Source: Sphingomonas sp. BGYR3
GTDB lineage: Bacteria; Pseudomonadota; Alphaproteobacteria; Sphingomonadales; Sphingomonadaceae
Direction of reading: 5' to 3'
NCBI RefSeq assembly: GCF_025153455.1
Contig: NZ_JANZNT010000001.1
Location: 744,001 to 808,000 of the forward strand
Length of the DNA: 64,000 nucleotides
This document shows, one piece after another, positions 35,111 to 43,570 of this stretch (the first letter of the stretch is position 1; each line of letters begins with the position of its first letter). Both the position numbers and the translations under genes were made by a program. Under the pieces are notes generated by a model, which had not been told where the DNA came from, did not search any database, and saw only the letters and a program-made list of their open reading frames with translations.

Positions 35111-36112
35111 ATGGGCGGATATCCTTTCAGCGCGATCGTCGGACAGGACGAGATGAAGCGGGCCTTGCTGATCGCGGCGGTAGACGCACGCATCGGCGGG
35201 GTGATGATCTTTGGCGACCGCGGCACCGGCAAATCAACGGCGGCGCGCGCGCTTGCGGCGGCATTGCCGCCGATCCGCGTGGTCGACGGATCGCGCTTCA
35301 ACTGCGATCCCGACCACCCGGCCGACTGCCCGGAGGATTGCGCCGGGAAAAAGGTGCGCAAGGTGCCGGTGCCCTTTGTCGACCTGCCGCTGGGATCGAC
35401 CGAGGACCGCGTGGTCGGCACCATCGATCTGGAACGCGCGCTGGCGCATGGCGAACGGCAGTTCGAACCGGGCCTGCTGGCCAAGGCGCATCGCGGGTTC
35501 CTGTATATCGACGAGATCAACCTGCTTGAGGATCATGTCGTCGACCTGCTGCTCGACGTGGCGGCATCGGGGGAGAACCGGGTCGAGCGCGATGGCCTGA
35601 GCATCCGGCATCCCGCCCGGTTCGTCCTGATCGGCAGCGGCAATCCGGAAGAAGGGGAATTGCGACCGCAGCTGCTCGACCGGTTCGGCCTGTCGGTCGA
35701 GGTGCGCACGCCGACATCGATCGACGAACGGGTTGAAATCATGCGCCGGTGCGACGCGCAGGAACGCGATCCGGCGGGTTTCGCCGAACAATGGAAAGCG
35801 GGCGATGCGAAGATCCTGCGCCGGATTGCCAAGGCCAAGACGGCCCTTTCGACCGTCGAGATGCCGGAGGCGGTGCTGTCCGACATTGCCGGATTGTGTC
35901 AGGCGGTGGGCGCAGACGGCCTGCGCGGCGAATTGACCGTGATGCGGGGCAGCCGCGCCCTGGCCGCACTGGCGGGGGCAAAGGCCGTGACCCGTGCCCA
36001 TGTCCGCGAAATCGCACCGCTGGCGCTGCGCCACCGGCTGCGCCGCAACGTGCTGGACGAAACGGGATCGACGGTGCGGATCGAACGCGCGCTGACCGAG
36101 CTGTTCGGGTGA
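35111..36112 (+). CDS. bchI: Magnesium chelatase ATPase subunit BchI
   Basis: 333 residues. With BchD and BchH it inserts Mg into protoporphyrin IX. AAA+ motifs are intact: Walker A GDRGTGKS at 35-42, Walker B GFLYIDEINLL, the sensor region LIGSGNPEEGELRPQLLDRF, and the VDGSRFNCDPDHPADCPEDC insertion of the family. ATG 35111 is preceded by AGGGG and the protein then begins as other BchI do. It opens the bchI-bchD-bchO operon; the stop overlaps the GTG of bchD by 4 nt. No PpsR-type palindrome is evident in the 182-bp upstream gap. Confidence 0.97.
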   Translation: MGGYPFSAIVGQDEMKRALLIAAVDARIGGVMIFGDRGTGKSTAARALAAALPPIRVVDGSRFNCDPDHPADCPEDCAGKKVRKVPVPFVDLPLGSTEDRVVGTIDLERALAHGERQFEPGLLAKAHRGFLYIDEINLLEDHVVDLLLDVAASGENRVERDGLSIRHPARFVLIGSGNPEEGELRPQLLDRFGLSVEVRTPTSIDERVEIMRRCDAQERDPAGFAEQWKAGDAKILRRIAKAKTALSTVEMPEAVLSDIAGLCQAVGADGLRGELTVMRGSRALAALAGAKAVTRAHVREIAPLALRHRLRRNVLDETGSTVRIERALTELFG

Positions 36113-37854
36113 ACCCGTCCGCCGGATCCGCCGCGCCCAGCGACGCGGAGCTGGCCATCCAGCTGTTCCTGACCCTGCCATCGGCGCTGCCGGGCGTGGT
36201 GCTGACCGGTGGCGGACCGGTGCGCGATGCGATCATGGCGGCGGCTGAGGCACAGCTGGCCACCCACGGCCCGGTGCGACGCGTGCCAGCGTCCATCGAC
36301 CGGGACCGCCTGTTGGGCGGGCTGGACCTTGCCGCCACGCTGGCCAGCGGACATGGGGTGCATCAGCCGGGCCTGCTGCGCGAGGCGGCGGGCGGCACGG
36401 TGATCCTGCCCATGGCGGAACGCGCCCTGCCCGACATCGCCGCCCCGATCGCTCAGGCGATGGATGGCGGCGGCGTGGCGGCACTGCTGCTGGACGACGG
36501 CATGGATGCCGACGAAGCGCCCCCGGCGATGCTGACCGAGCGTATTCCGTTTCATTGCCGGCTGGACGATGTGCGCAGCCATTGCGCGATCGATGCCTGG
36601 CCGGACCGGATCGCCGCCGACCGGGTCATGCCGCCCAGCGATGCGCAGCGGGCGGCGCTGGCCGGCCTGTCGCTGGCGCTTGGCATCACCTCGGCCCGCC
36701 CCATGCTATTCGCCCAGTCCGCGGCCATTGCCCATGCCGCGCTGCACGGCCGGACGGAAGTGGAGGACGATGATCTGACGGCGGCGGTGCGGCTGGTGCT
36801 GGCCCCCCGCGCCCTTAACGCGCCGGCGGGCGAGCCGGATGACGGTGAAGCGCAGCCGCCTGCCGATGCCCCGCCCGCCGATCCCCCGCCAAACGAACCC
36901 TCGCTGGATCGTGCGCCCGATGCGGACGGTGAGGCGGACAGCGAACCGCCGATGCCGACCGACCGCGATCTGGAGGAAATCCTGCTCGCCGCCGCGACCG
37001 CGGCCCTGCCCCGCCATGTGCTGGATCAGAATGCGGGCAGGCTTCGCATCCGGGGCAAGGGTCGCGGCGGGCGAGCCGGAAAGGCGCTGAAATCCGCTCG
37101 GCGCGGGCGGCCGCTGGGTGCGCGCGCCGGGATGCCGGGTGACGGACGGCGGCTGGCGCTGATCGAAACGCTGCGTGCCGCGATCCCGTGGCAAAGGCTG
37201 CGGCGCGATGCGGCACGACCGGGCGACGGGCGGCTGGTGCATCTGCGCAAATCCGATCTTCGCGTCCGCGCCTTTCAGGAGCGGCAGGAAAGCCTGACCA
37301 TCTTTGCGGTGGACGCATCGGGATCCTCGGCGCTCGCCCGTCTGGCCGAGGCAAAGGGCGCGGTCGAGATGATGCTGGCCGAAGCCTATGTGAAGCGGGC
37401 GCAGGTCGCGCTGATCGCGTTTCGCCATCACGGCGCGGAGGTGCTGCTGCCGCCGACGCGCAGCCTGACCCGGGCGCGGCGGGCGCTGGCGGCGCTGCCC
37501 GGCGGCGGCGGCACCCCGCTGGCGGCCGGCCTGATCGCGGCGGAGCAGCTGGCCGAGGCGGCGATCAAGCGCGGGCAATCGCCGATCATCGCACTGTTGA
37601 CCGATGGCAAGGGCAATGTGGCGCTGGATGGCACCGCCAACCGTGCGGCCGCAATGGCGGAAACGGCGACGGCGGCGGCATCCATCGCGCGGGCGGGCAT
37701 CCCGGCGATCGTGATCGACATATCCCCGCGCCCGCGCGCCGAGGCATCGGAACTCGCGGCAATGGTGCGCGGCCGATACCTGCCCCTGCCCCATGCGGGC
37801 AGCGCGGCGATGGTGGCGGCAATCGACAGCATCGGGCGGGAGAATGCGGCATGA
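36109..37854 (+). CDS. bchD: Magnesium chelatase subunit BchD
   Basis: 581 residues from a GTG that overlaps the bchI stop (GTGA). It pairs with BchI to form the two-ring AAA+ motor of Mg-chelatase. The N-terminal AAA+-like domain has lost clear Walker motifs, as usual for BchD. An acidic proline-rich linker follows (about 245-290). The C-terminal integrin-I domain has the MIDAS motif DASGSS at 402-407 and LLTDGKGNVAL. A frame extension upstream to 35749 lies inside bchI and is ignored. Its stop overlaps the bchO start by 4 nt. Confidence 0.96.
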   Translation: MNPSAGSAAPSDAELAIQLFLTLPSALPGVVLTGGGPVRDAIMAAAEAQLATHGPVRRVPASIDRDRLLGGLDLAATLASGHGVHQPGLLREAAGGTVILPMAERALPDIAAPIAQAMDGGGVAALLLDDGMDADEAPPAMLTERIPFHCRLDDVRSHCAIDAWPDRIAADRVMPPSDAQRAALAGLSLALGITSARPMLFAQSAAIAHAALHGRTEVEDDDLTAAVRLVLAPRALNAPAGEPDDGEAQPPADAPPADPPPNEPSLDRAPDADGEADSEPPMPTDRDLEEILLAAATAALPRHVLDQNAGRLRIRGKGRGGRAGKALKSARRGRPLGARAGMPGDGRRLALIETLRAAIPWQRLRRDAARPGDGRLVHLRKSDLRVRAFQERQESLTIFAVDASGSSALARLAEAKGAVEMMLAEAYVKRAQVALIAFRHHGAEVLLPPTRSLTRARRALAALPGGGGTPLAAGLIAAEQLAEAAIKRGQSPIIALLTDGKGNVALDGTANRAAAMAETATAAASIARAGIPAIVIDISPRPRAEASELAAMVRGRYLPLPHAGSAAMVAAIDSIGRENAA

Positions 37855-38735
37855 CGGACCGGTATCCCGACTGGGCGACCGAGGGGCGCGACTGGCCGAA
37901 CTGCGCCGCCAGCAGCTTTGTCCAGGCGGGCGGCTATCGCTGGCACGTGCAGCGAATGGGCAGCGGCCCGGTATGCGTCCTGATCCACGGCACGGGTGCC
38001 GCAACGCATAGCTGGCGCGACGTCATGCCCCTGCTGGCCGAACGATACAGCGTGATCGCCATGGACCTGCCCGGCCATGGCTTTACCCGGTTCGTACCGG
38101 GCAAGCGCCCGACGCTGGAGGCGATGGCGGAAGCGGTGGCGGCACTGCTCGACACGCTGGCGGCGCCGCCGGCGCTGGTCGTCGGTCATTCGGCGGGCGC
38201 GGCGATCGGGGCGCAGATGCTGATCGACCGGGGATGGAACGCGCCATTGATCGGGCTGGCCCCCGCGTTGATGCCCTTTCCCGGCCTTGCCGCGCGCCTG
38301 TTTCCGCAGCTGGCGACACTGATGTTCAGCAATCCCGTCGTGTCCATCATCTTTTCGCGCATGGCCCGGTCGCCGGGCGAGGCCGCCAAGTTCCTGCGCC
38401 GGTCGACCGGATCGACGATCGATGCGCGGGGCGAGGCGCTGTATACGCGGTTGTTCAGCACATCCGGGCATTGCGACGGGGCGATCCGGATGATGGCGAA
38501 CTGGCGGCTGGAGCCGCTGGGCCAGCGGATCGGTGCGCTGGCCGGTCGGGTGATGCTGGTGCATCCATCGGGCGATACCGCCGTACCTTTATCGGCAGTG
38601 ACAGCCGCGGCGGCGTTGATCCCCGGGTGCGAGACGACCGAGATGCGCGATCTCGGCCATCTGGCGCATGAGGAAGACCCGGCGCGGGCCGTCGCGCTGA
38701 TCGACGCATTTGCGCGTCGGCACGGCGTTGCATAG
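37851..38735 (+). CDS. bchO: Alpha/beta-hydrolase BchO of the Mg-chelatase operon
   Basis: 294 residues of the BchO group of alpha/beta-hydrolases. The oxyanion loop VLIHGTGAATHSWRD, the nucleophile elbow GHSAGAA with Ser114 and a C-terminal histidine in DLGHLAHEEDP are present. Its chemical role in bacteriochlorophyll synthesis is unproven, but it nearly always follows bchID. Translation is coupled to bchD through an ATGA overlap. A 50-codon membrane-protein gene follows 26 nt later. Confidence 0.94.
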   Translation: MTDRYPDWATEGRDWPNCAASSFVQAGGYRWHVQRMGSGPVCVLIHGTGAATHSWRDVMPLLAERYSVIAMDLPGHGFTRFVPGKRPTLEAMAEAVAALLDTLAAPPALVVGHSAGAAIGAQMLIDRGWNAPLIGLAPALMPFPGLAARLFPQLATLMFSNPVVSIIFSRMARSPGEAAKFLRRSTGSTIDARGEALYTRLFSTSGHCDGAIRMMANWRLEPLGQRIGALAGRVMLVHPSGDTAVPLSAVTAAAALIPGCETTEMRDLGHLAHEEDPARAVALIDAFARRHGVA

Positions 38736-38761
38736 CGTCGGCAATCAACAGGAGCACAGAC

Positions 38762-38914
38762 GTGTCCGGTTCGTTCGACAATTACGGATTTATCGAGGTG
38801 ATCTTTGTGGCGGTCGTGGCGCTGGGCTTCGGCTTCTGGCAGCTATGGTCGGTGAACCGCGACATTGCGCGCGACAAGGAACAGGCCGCCCGCGAAAAAC
38901 CGCCGCAGGAATAG
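38762..38914 (+). CDS. Small single-span membrane protein (50 aa) after bchO
   Basis: GTG start with an excellent AGGAG 7 nt upstream. The peptide reads SGSFDNYGFIEVIFVAVVAL at the start, continues with a hydrophobic helix ending in FGFWQLWSV, then a charged tail (RDIARDKEQAAREKPPQE). It has one membrane helix with a basic/acidic cytosolic tail. I know no function. It lies 26 nt behind bchO and its stop is 3 nt from the stop of convergent crtC, so it belongs to the bchIDO operon. Codon use and ribosome site look genuine despite its size. Confidence 0.75.
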   Translation: MSGSFDNYGFIEVIFVAVVALGFGFWQLWSVNRDIARDKEQAAREKPPQE

Positions 38915-38917
38915 CGC

Positions 38918-39928
38918 CTACCCCGCCTCGCGCGGCATCTTGTAGGGCAGCATGAACTGCACCACCGGATGGATCAGCCGGTCGAGCGAGATGCTTTCCT
39001 GAACCGCCGTCACATTTTCCCCGAACAGCTGCGTACGGAGCGTCGATCGCGCATAAAAGGGCGCATCTTCCCACGTGCGGATAACCGACGCCAACCCGCG
39101 ATCGGCCCGCGTCTGCCGCCCGAGCAGCCATCCGCTGGGAGGAAGCGGCGCGACCAGCGGCAATTCTGCCTCTTCCGGCGTGCCGTCCGGGCCGAACCGC
39201 AATGCGCTGCCAAAATGGCTGCCGTCGCGCCGCTGTCCTTCATAGATGACGGCAACGTCCCGGCCGAGATGGGCGCGCGACCAGTGCCAGCTTTTGAACC
39301 CCGCCTCCAGCGGTTCGCGCCCGTCATTGCCATCCAGATAGCCGCTGCCGGACCAGGTAATCGCCGGATCGTGCATCCGCACCTCCACCCGCGCGCGCGG
39401 GGCAATGGCGTGCCAGTGATGCGTGCCGGCCGCGTCCAGCCGAAAGCTCTGCCCGACCAGGATTTCGGGGTGCAGCACCACCTGTCCGCGCACCCGCCGC
39501 CGCCATGGGATGCCCAGCCGGACGTCGCGTTCCTCGATATCGATGACCAGCCGGTCGCCGTCCCACCGCATCGCACTTGGCCCGATGGTCAGGGCATCGC
39601 GATGCTGCGCGGTGTCGCCCGCCCCCCGCTCCGTCATCACCCAGCGCGCGCCGGGGCCATAAAGCGCGATGTTCAGGCAGCTGTGATCCAGCGGCAAATG
39701 GCGGCCGGAACTGCGATAATAGGGGGAAAAGACGCTGCCGATGAACCCGATGATGGTCAGCCCGAAGCGCCCGTCATCGCTGATCGCGTCGACATACCAC
39801 CATCGATAGCCCTGCGGTGGAACCACCGCGTCAAAGGCCGGTCGGCCAGCACTGCCTCGCTCGCCAGCCTCCCCGACAAGGCGGCCATCGGGACGCCCGC
39901 GCCAGGATGCGTCGCCCCGCCCGCGCAA
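38918..39928 (-). CDS. crtC: Carotenoid 1,2-hydratase CrtC
   Basis: CrtC adds water across the terminal double bond of neurosporene/lycopene to make hydroxylated acyclic carotenoids. The protein shows FDAVVPPQGYRWWYVDAIS, DDGRFGLTIIGFIGSVFSPY, KSWHWSRAHLGRDVAVIYE and a C-terminus PVVQFMLPYKMPREAG. The start is uncertain: TTG 39928 gives 336 residues and includes the whole conserved N-terminal block; GTG 39826 would cut into it; the frame stays open to 40126. With any of these, crtC overlaps the 3' end of crtD by at least 70 nt. It is convergent with the small ORF behind bchO. Confidence 0.88.
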   Translation of the reverse strand: MRGRGDASWRGRPDGRLVGEAGERGSAGRPAFDAVVPPQGYRWWYVDAISDDGRFGLTIIGFIGSVFSPYYRSSGRHLPLDHSCLNIALYGPGARWVMTERGAGDTAQHRDALTIGPSAMRWDGDRLVIDIEERDVRLGIPWRRRVRGQVVLHPEILVGQSFRLDAAGTHHWHAIAPRARVEVRMHDPAITWSGSGYLDGNDGREPLEAGFKSWHWSRAHLGRDVAVIYEGQRRDGSHFGSALRFGPDGTPEEAELPLVAPLPPSGWLLGRQTRADRGLASVIRTWEDAPFYARSTLRTQLFGENVTAVQESISLDRLIHPVVQFMLPYKMPREAG

Positions 39929-41319
39929 TAAAGCCCATGGATCGCTGTCCGGCTGCCCGGCCGGAGGAAGCTTGCCGCCCACCCGTGCGAGGCCCGTCCA
40001 TAAAGGGCTCCACCCGTCCCCGGAAAGCGTGTCGAGAAATCCGTTGGCGTCAGCAGCCGGTGCGGCAGCGGATCCGCCAGCGTCAGGCCGCAGGCGCTGA
40101 GCCGTTCGAGCATGGTCGACGTGCATTGGTCCTTCTCCGCATCTGAATAGCTGTGCCGGTCGCCATTGGCGGGGGCATTGACGATGACCTGAAACCGTTC
40201 CGGCCCATCCGGCACCCGCCCGCCGCCGCGATCGAGCGCGCAGACATAGGCGGTGGGATTGCGGGGCGGCCTTCCGGCGGCGATATCGGCAAACTCGGCC
40301 GGATAATCGTCCGAAAAGAAGACGTTGTGATGCGCGAGGTCAAATCCGCTGGTGCGTGCTTCCGCCAGCCAGACCATCGCGGACAGCGAGCGCGCCGTTT
40401 CGCGCATGGGCCGCGTTGCCCGCCGCACCGCCGGACCCAGCAGCCCCTGACCCAGCGCCGCCGGATCGCCGTTGAAGACGATGGCGCTGGCGGACAGGTG
40501 CTGACCATCGGCCAGTTCGACACCGGACACCCGCCGACGCGCCACCGTGATCCGGCCGACGGCCCGGCCGTAATGGAATGTGACGCCGCGCGCCCGGGCC
40601 AGCCGCTCAAGCGCCGCGGCAAGGGCGCTGATCCCGCCATCGATTGCCCAGACGCCCTGCGCCTCCACATCCGCGATCAGCATCAGCGTGGCTGGGGTGC
40701 GGAACGGCGATGATCCGCAATAGGTGCTGTATCGGCCGAACAGCTGGACCAGCCGGGGATCGCTGAAATGCTCGCCCAGCACCTTCCACAGGCTTTCGTA
40801 CGGACGGATCGCCAGCAATGCGCCGACCCGCCACAGGCCGATCCGCCACATCAATTGCGGCGGCAGCGGCTTTGCGGCGCGCATGAACGGCGCATCGACG
40901 ATCTGGAAAATGCGGCGCGCCTCGGCCGAAAAACTGCGGAACCCGGCCTCGTCCGCGCGGCCGGCAAAGCGGCCGACGGCATCACAGCTCGCCTCGAAAT
41001 CCGCATGAAGATCAAGGGTTTCGGCATCGTTCCACGCATGGCGTGCCAGAATGTCGGCCCGGCGCAGCGTCAGGTGATCCTCCACCCGCTCGCCCGCATC
41101 GGCAAAGATCGCATCGAATACGGATCGCAGGGTGAACACCGTCGGCCCGGCATCGACGGCGGCACTGCCGACATCGCCCACGGGCAGCTTGCGCACCTTG
41201 CCCCCCGGGCCGGCCGCCTGCTCGATCACCGTCACCCGCTCGCCCCGCGCCGCAAGCAGCAGCGCAGAGACTAGGCCGCCGATCCCGGCGCCGATGACGA
41301 TGATGGGTTCGCGCTCCAT
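39757..41319 (-). CDS. crtD: Methoxyneurosporene/hydroxyneurosporene desaturase CrtD
   Basis: 520 residues of the phytoene-desaturase-like FAD enzyme family. The Rossmann motif IIVIGAGIGGLVSALLLAARG is at the N-terminus (VIGAGIGGL at 8-16), and CAGGATHPGAGVPMAALSGR is the C-terminal FAD motif. CrtD desaturates C3-C4 of hydroxylated or methoxylated carotenoids. ATG 41319 follows a GGCAGG. The last 34 or so codons beyond LASEAVLADRP overlap the start of crtC in another frame and are not family-like. It is divergent from crtF, and a PpsR operator at 41399-41416 lies in between. Confidence 0.93.
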   Translation of the reverse strand: MEREPIIVIGAGIGGLVSALLLAARGERVTVIEQAAGPGGKVRKLPVGDVGSAAVDAGPTVFTLRSVFDAIFADAGERVEDHLTLRRADILARHAWNDAETLDLHADFEASCDAVGRFAGRADEAGFRSFSAEARRIFQIVDAPFMRAAKPLPPQLMWRIGLWRVGALLAIRPYESLWKVLGEHFSDPRLVQLFGRYSTYCGSSPFRTPATLMLIADVEAQGVWAIDGGISALAAALERLARARGVTFHYGRAVGRITVARRRVSGVELADGQHLSASAIVFNGDPAALGQGLLGPAVRRATRPMRETARSLSAMVWLAEARTSGFDLAHHNVFFSDDYPAEFADIAAGRPPRNPTAYVCALDRGGGRVPDGPERFQVIVNAPANGDRHSYSDAEKDQCTSTMLERLSACGLTLADPLPHRLLTPTDFSTRFPGTGGALYGRASHGWAASFLRPGSRTAIHGLYCAGGATHPGAGVPMAALSGRLASEAVLADRPLTRWFHRRAIDGGMSTRSAMTGASG

Positions 41320-41391
41320 CCTGCCTGCCTTTCATCCATCCGAACGAATGGATTTGACCCGAGGCTAACAGAAGTTCATCCAGATAGACAT

Positions 41392-42525
41392 ATGTTAATG
41401 TCAAGCCAGCCATACACATTGAACTGGCGGACCCGCTGGGCCCTTCGCCGCAATGCTGTGCTGGGGAGCCCTGGCTTTCAGCGATGGGCAGCGCGGATGC
41501 CGATTGTCAGGGCGGTGGCCCGGCGACGGGCGGCGGCGCAGTTCGATTTGGTCGCCGGATTTGTCTATTCGCAACTGCTGGCCGCCAGCGTCGAATCCGG
41601 GCTGATCGACCTGCTTCGCGGGACGGCGCTGACCGGGGACGCCATCGCATCCCGGCTTGGCCTGGGCGCAGCAGCGACCGACCGGTTGCTGCGCGGATGC
41701 CGGGCATTGAAGCTGGTCGAGGAGCCGCAGCCCGGCCTGTGGGTGCTGGGCGAGGAAGGGGCGCCGTTGTCGGCCAATGCAGGCGCAATGGCGATGATCC
41801 GCCACCACCGCATCCTGTACCGCGACCTGGCCGATCCCATGGCCCTGTTGCGGGCGGACCGGACGAGGGAGACGGCCCTGTCCGCCTTCTGGTCCTATGC
41901 CGCCAAGGATGGCGCTGGTCAGTCGGGCGATGCGGCGGACTATTCCGAACTGATGGCCGCGACCCAGGCGATGATCGCGGAACAGGCGCTGGCCGCCTAT
42001 CCCTTTTCCCGGCATCGGCGGATGCTGGATATTGGCGGCGGGTCGGGCAGCTTTGCCCTGGCGGTGGCCGATGCGGCACCAGCCCTGGCACTCGGCATCT
42101 TTGACCTGCCGCCCGTCGCCGCGCTGGCGCAGGCGCGAATCGCTGCCCTGCCCCATGCCGACCGGTTCAGCATCCACCCCGGCAGTTTCCGCGACGACGC
42201 GCTGCCGCACGGCTATGACCTGATCACGCTGATCCGCATTGCGCATGACCACGACGATTCGGTGGTTGCCGCCCTGTTCAGCAAAATCCATGCGGCGCTG
42301 CCCCCCGGCGGCCGGTTGCTGATCGTAGAGCCGATGGCGCGCGTGGCGAGTGCCGAACGCATGGGCGATGCCTATTTCGGCCTGTACCTGTGGGCGATGG
42401 GCCAGGGAAGGCCGCGTTCCGAGCGGGAATTGACCGCGATGCTGACCGCTTCCGGCTTTGCCTCCGTGCAATCCGTGCCCACTGCACTGCCGCTGATCAC
42501 CAGCGCAATTGTTGCCACGCGTTGA
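41392..42525 (+). CDS. crtF: Hydroxyneurosporene O-methyltransferase CrtF
   Basis: 377 residues of the SAM-dependent O-methyltransferase type. The N-terminal dimerisation part has GSPGFQRWAARMPIVRAVAR and AQFDLVAGFVYSQ, both typical of CrtF. The SAM loop RRMLDIGGGSGSFALAVAD and an EPMARV segment follow. It methylates hydroxylated acyclic carotenoids, giving spheroidene/spirilloxanthin-type products. Starts at 41392 or 41398 are both possible; the PpsR operator 41399-41416 then lies within the first codons. It is divergent from crtD and 79 nt upstream of bchC. Confidence 0.93.
   Translation: MLMSSQPYTLNWRTRWALRRNAVLGSPGFQRWAARMPIVRAVARRRAAAQFDLVAGFVYSQLLAASVESGLIDLLRGTALTGDAIASRLGLGAAATDRLLRGCRALKLVEEPQPGLWVLGEEGAPLSANAGAMAMIRHHRILYRDLADPMALLRADRTRETALSAFWSYAAKDGAGQSGDAADYSELMAATQAMIAEQALAAYPFSRHRRMLDIGGGSGSFALAVADAAPALALGIFDLPPVAALAQARIAALPHADRFSIHPGSFRDDALPHGYDLITLIRIAHDHDDSVVAALFSKIHAALPPGGRLLIVEPMARVASAERMGDAYFGLYLWAMGQGRPRSERELTAMLTASGFASVQSVPTALPLITSAIVATR
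41399..41416. promoter_or_regulatory. PpsR/CrtJ operator between crtD and crtF
   Basis: TGTCAAGCCAGCCATACA fits TGT-N12-ACA exactly. On the minus strand its end reads TTGACA, a perfect -35 box pointing at crtD; the -10 is weak. It overlaps the first codons of crtF, so it may control both directions. Confidence 0.7.
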
Positions 42526-42535
42526 CGAAGTAGAC

Positions 42536-42575
42536 TGTCAATTAAAATTGACAATAATGCTCGTAACGATATGGT
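42536..42575 (+). promoter_or_regulatory. PpsR operator and promoter of bchC
   Basis: TGTCAATTAAAATTGACA (42536-42553) is a perfectly symmetric TGT-N12-ACA site. Its right half contains the -35 box TTGACA (42548-42553), followed after 16 nt by a -10-like TATGGT (42570-42575). PpsR bound here would block RNA polymerase directly. Confidence 0.82.
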
Positions 42576-42604
42576 GACAACTGCGGAACAGCCTTCACTC
42601 TGGA

Positions 42605-43570
42605 ATGGCGGTCCGCAGGAAGGACGAGGGCAGCGTGCACGGTTCCGCCATCATTATCGAAGCGCCAGGCCAGCTGACCGTCCGGAAAACCGCGCTCAGC
42701 CCGCTGGAAAGCGGCGATGTGATGGTCCGCACCGAATTCAGCGGCGTCAGCACCGGTACCGAAAAACTGCTGTGGAACGGCACCATGCCGACCTTTCCCG
42801 GCATGGGGTATCCGCTGGTCCCCGGTTACGAGTCGGTCGGCGAAATCGTGGATGCCGGCGCGGATCACCGCGACCGCATTGGCGAATGGGTCTTTGTACC
42901 GGGCGCCAGCTGTTATCGCGATGCCCGCGGCCTGTTCGGCGGCGCGTGCCGCACCCTGATCGTGCCCGGCGCCCGCGCCCTGCCGGTCCCCCGGTCGCTG
43001 GGTCAGGAAGGCGTGCTGTTCGCACTGGCCGCAACGGCGCTTCATGCCATGGGGCGCGGCGCGGCACCTGAACTGATCATCGGGCATGGCGTGCTTGGCC
43101 GCCTGCTCGCCCGTCTGACCATCGCATCGGGTGCGCCCGCGCCCGTCGTCTGGGAAACCTGTGCAGACCGTTCCGGCGGCGCGGCAGGATATGCCATCGT
43201 GCATCCCGACGATGACGATCGGCACGATTATCGCGCCATTTATGACGTCAGCGGCGACGCGGCATCGATCGACGGGTTCATCCGTCGGCTGGTGCGTGGC
43301 GGCGAGCTGATCCTTGCCGGGTTCTACAATCAGCCCATCGCCTTTGCCTTTGCTCCCGCCTTTCAGCGCGAGGCGCGGATCAGCGTCGCCGCCGAATGGC
43401 AGCCCGAGGATCTGGCATCGGTGCGGGCGCTGGTTGGCAGCGGGGCGCTCGACCTTGGCGGCCTGATCAACCGGATCGAACCGGCCGGACAGGCGCAGAC
43501 CGCCTATCCCCAGGCATTTGACGACCCGTCCTGCCTGAAAATGCTTCTCGACTGGAGGGATTGCGCGTGA
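42605..43570 (+). CDS. bchC: Hydroxyethyl-bacteriochlorophyllide a dehydrogenase BchC
   Basis: 321 residues of the zinc-free alcohol-dehydrogenase-like family. It oxidises the 3-hydroxyethyl group to the acetyl group of bacteriochlorophyll. Typical pieces are VRTEFSGVSTGTEKLLWNG, PLVPGYESVGEIVDAG, FVPGASCYRDARGLFGGA and LIIGHGVLGRLLARL. GTG 42635 is an alternative start that gives a more usual length of 311. It is the first gene of the bchCXYZ-puf operon under the PpsR operator at 42536. Its stop overlaps the bchX start by 4 nt (GTGA). Confidence 0.95.
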   Translation: MAVRRKDEGSVHGSAIIIEAPGQLTVRKTALSPLESGDVMVRTEFSGVSTGTEKLLWNGTMPTFPGMGYPLVPGYESVGEIVDAGADHRDRIGEWVFVPGASCYRDARGLFGGACRTLIVPGARALPVPRSLGQEGVLFALAATALHAMGRGAAPELIIGHGVLGRLLARLTIASGAPAPVVWETCADRSGGAAGYAIVHPDDDDRHDYRAIYDVSGDAASIDGFIRRLVRGGELILAGFYNQPIAFAFAPAFQREARISVAAEWQPEDLASVRALVGSGALDLGGLINRIEPAGQAQTAYPQAFDDPSCLKMLLDWRDCA

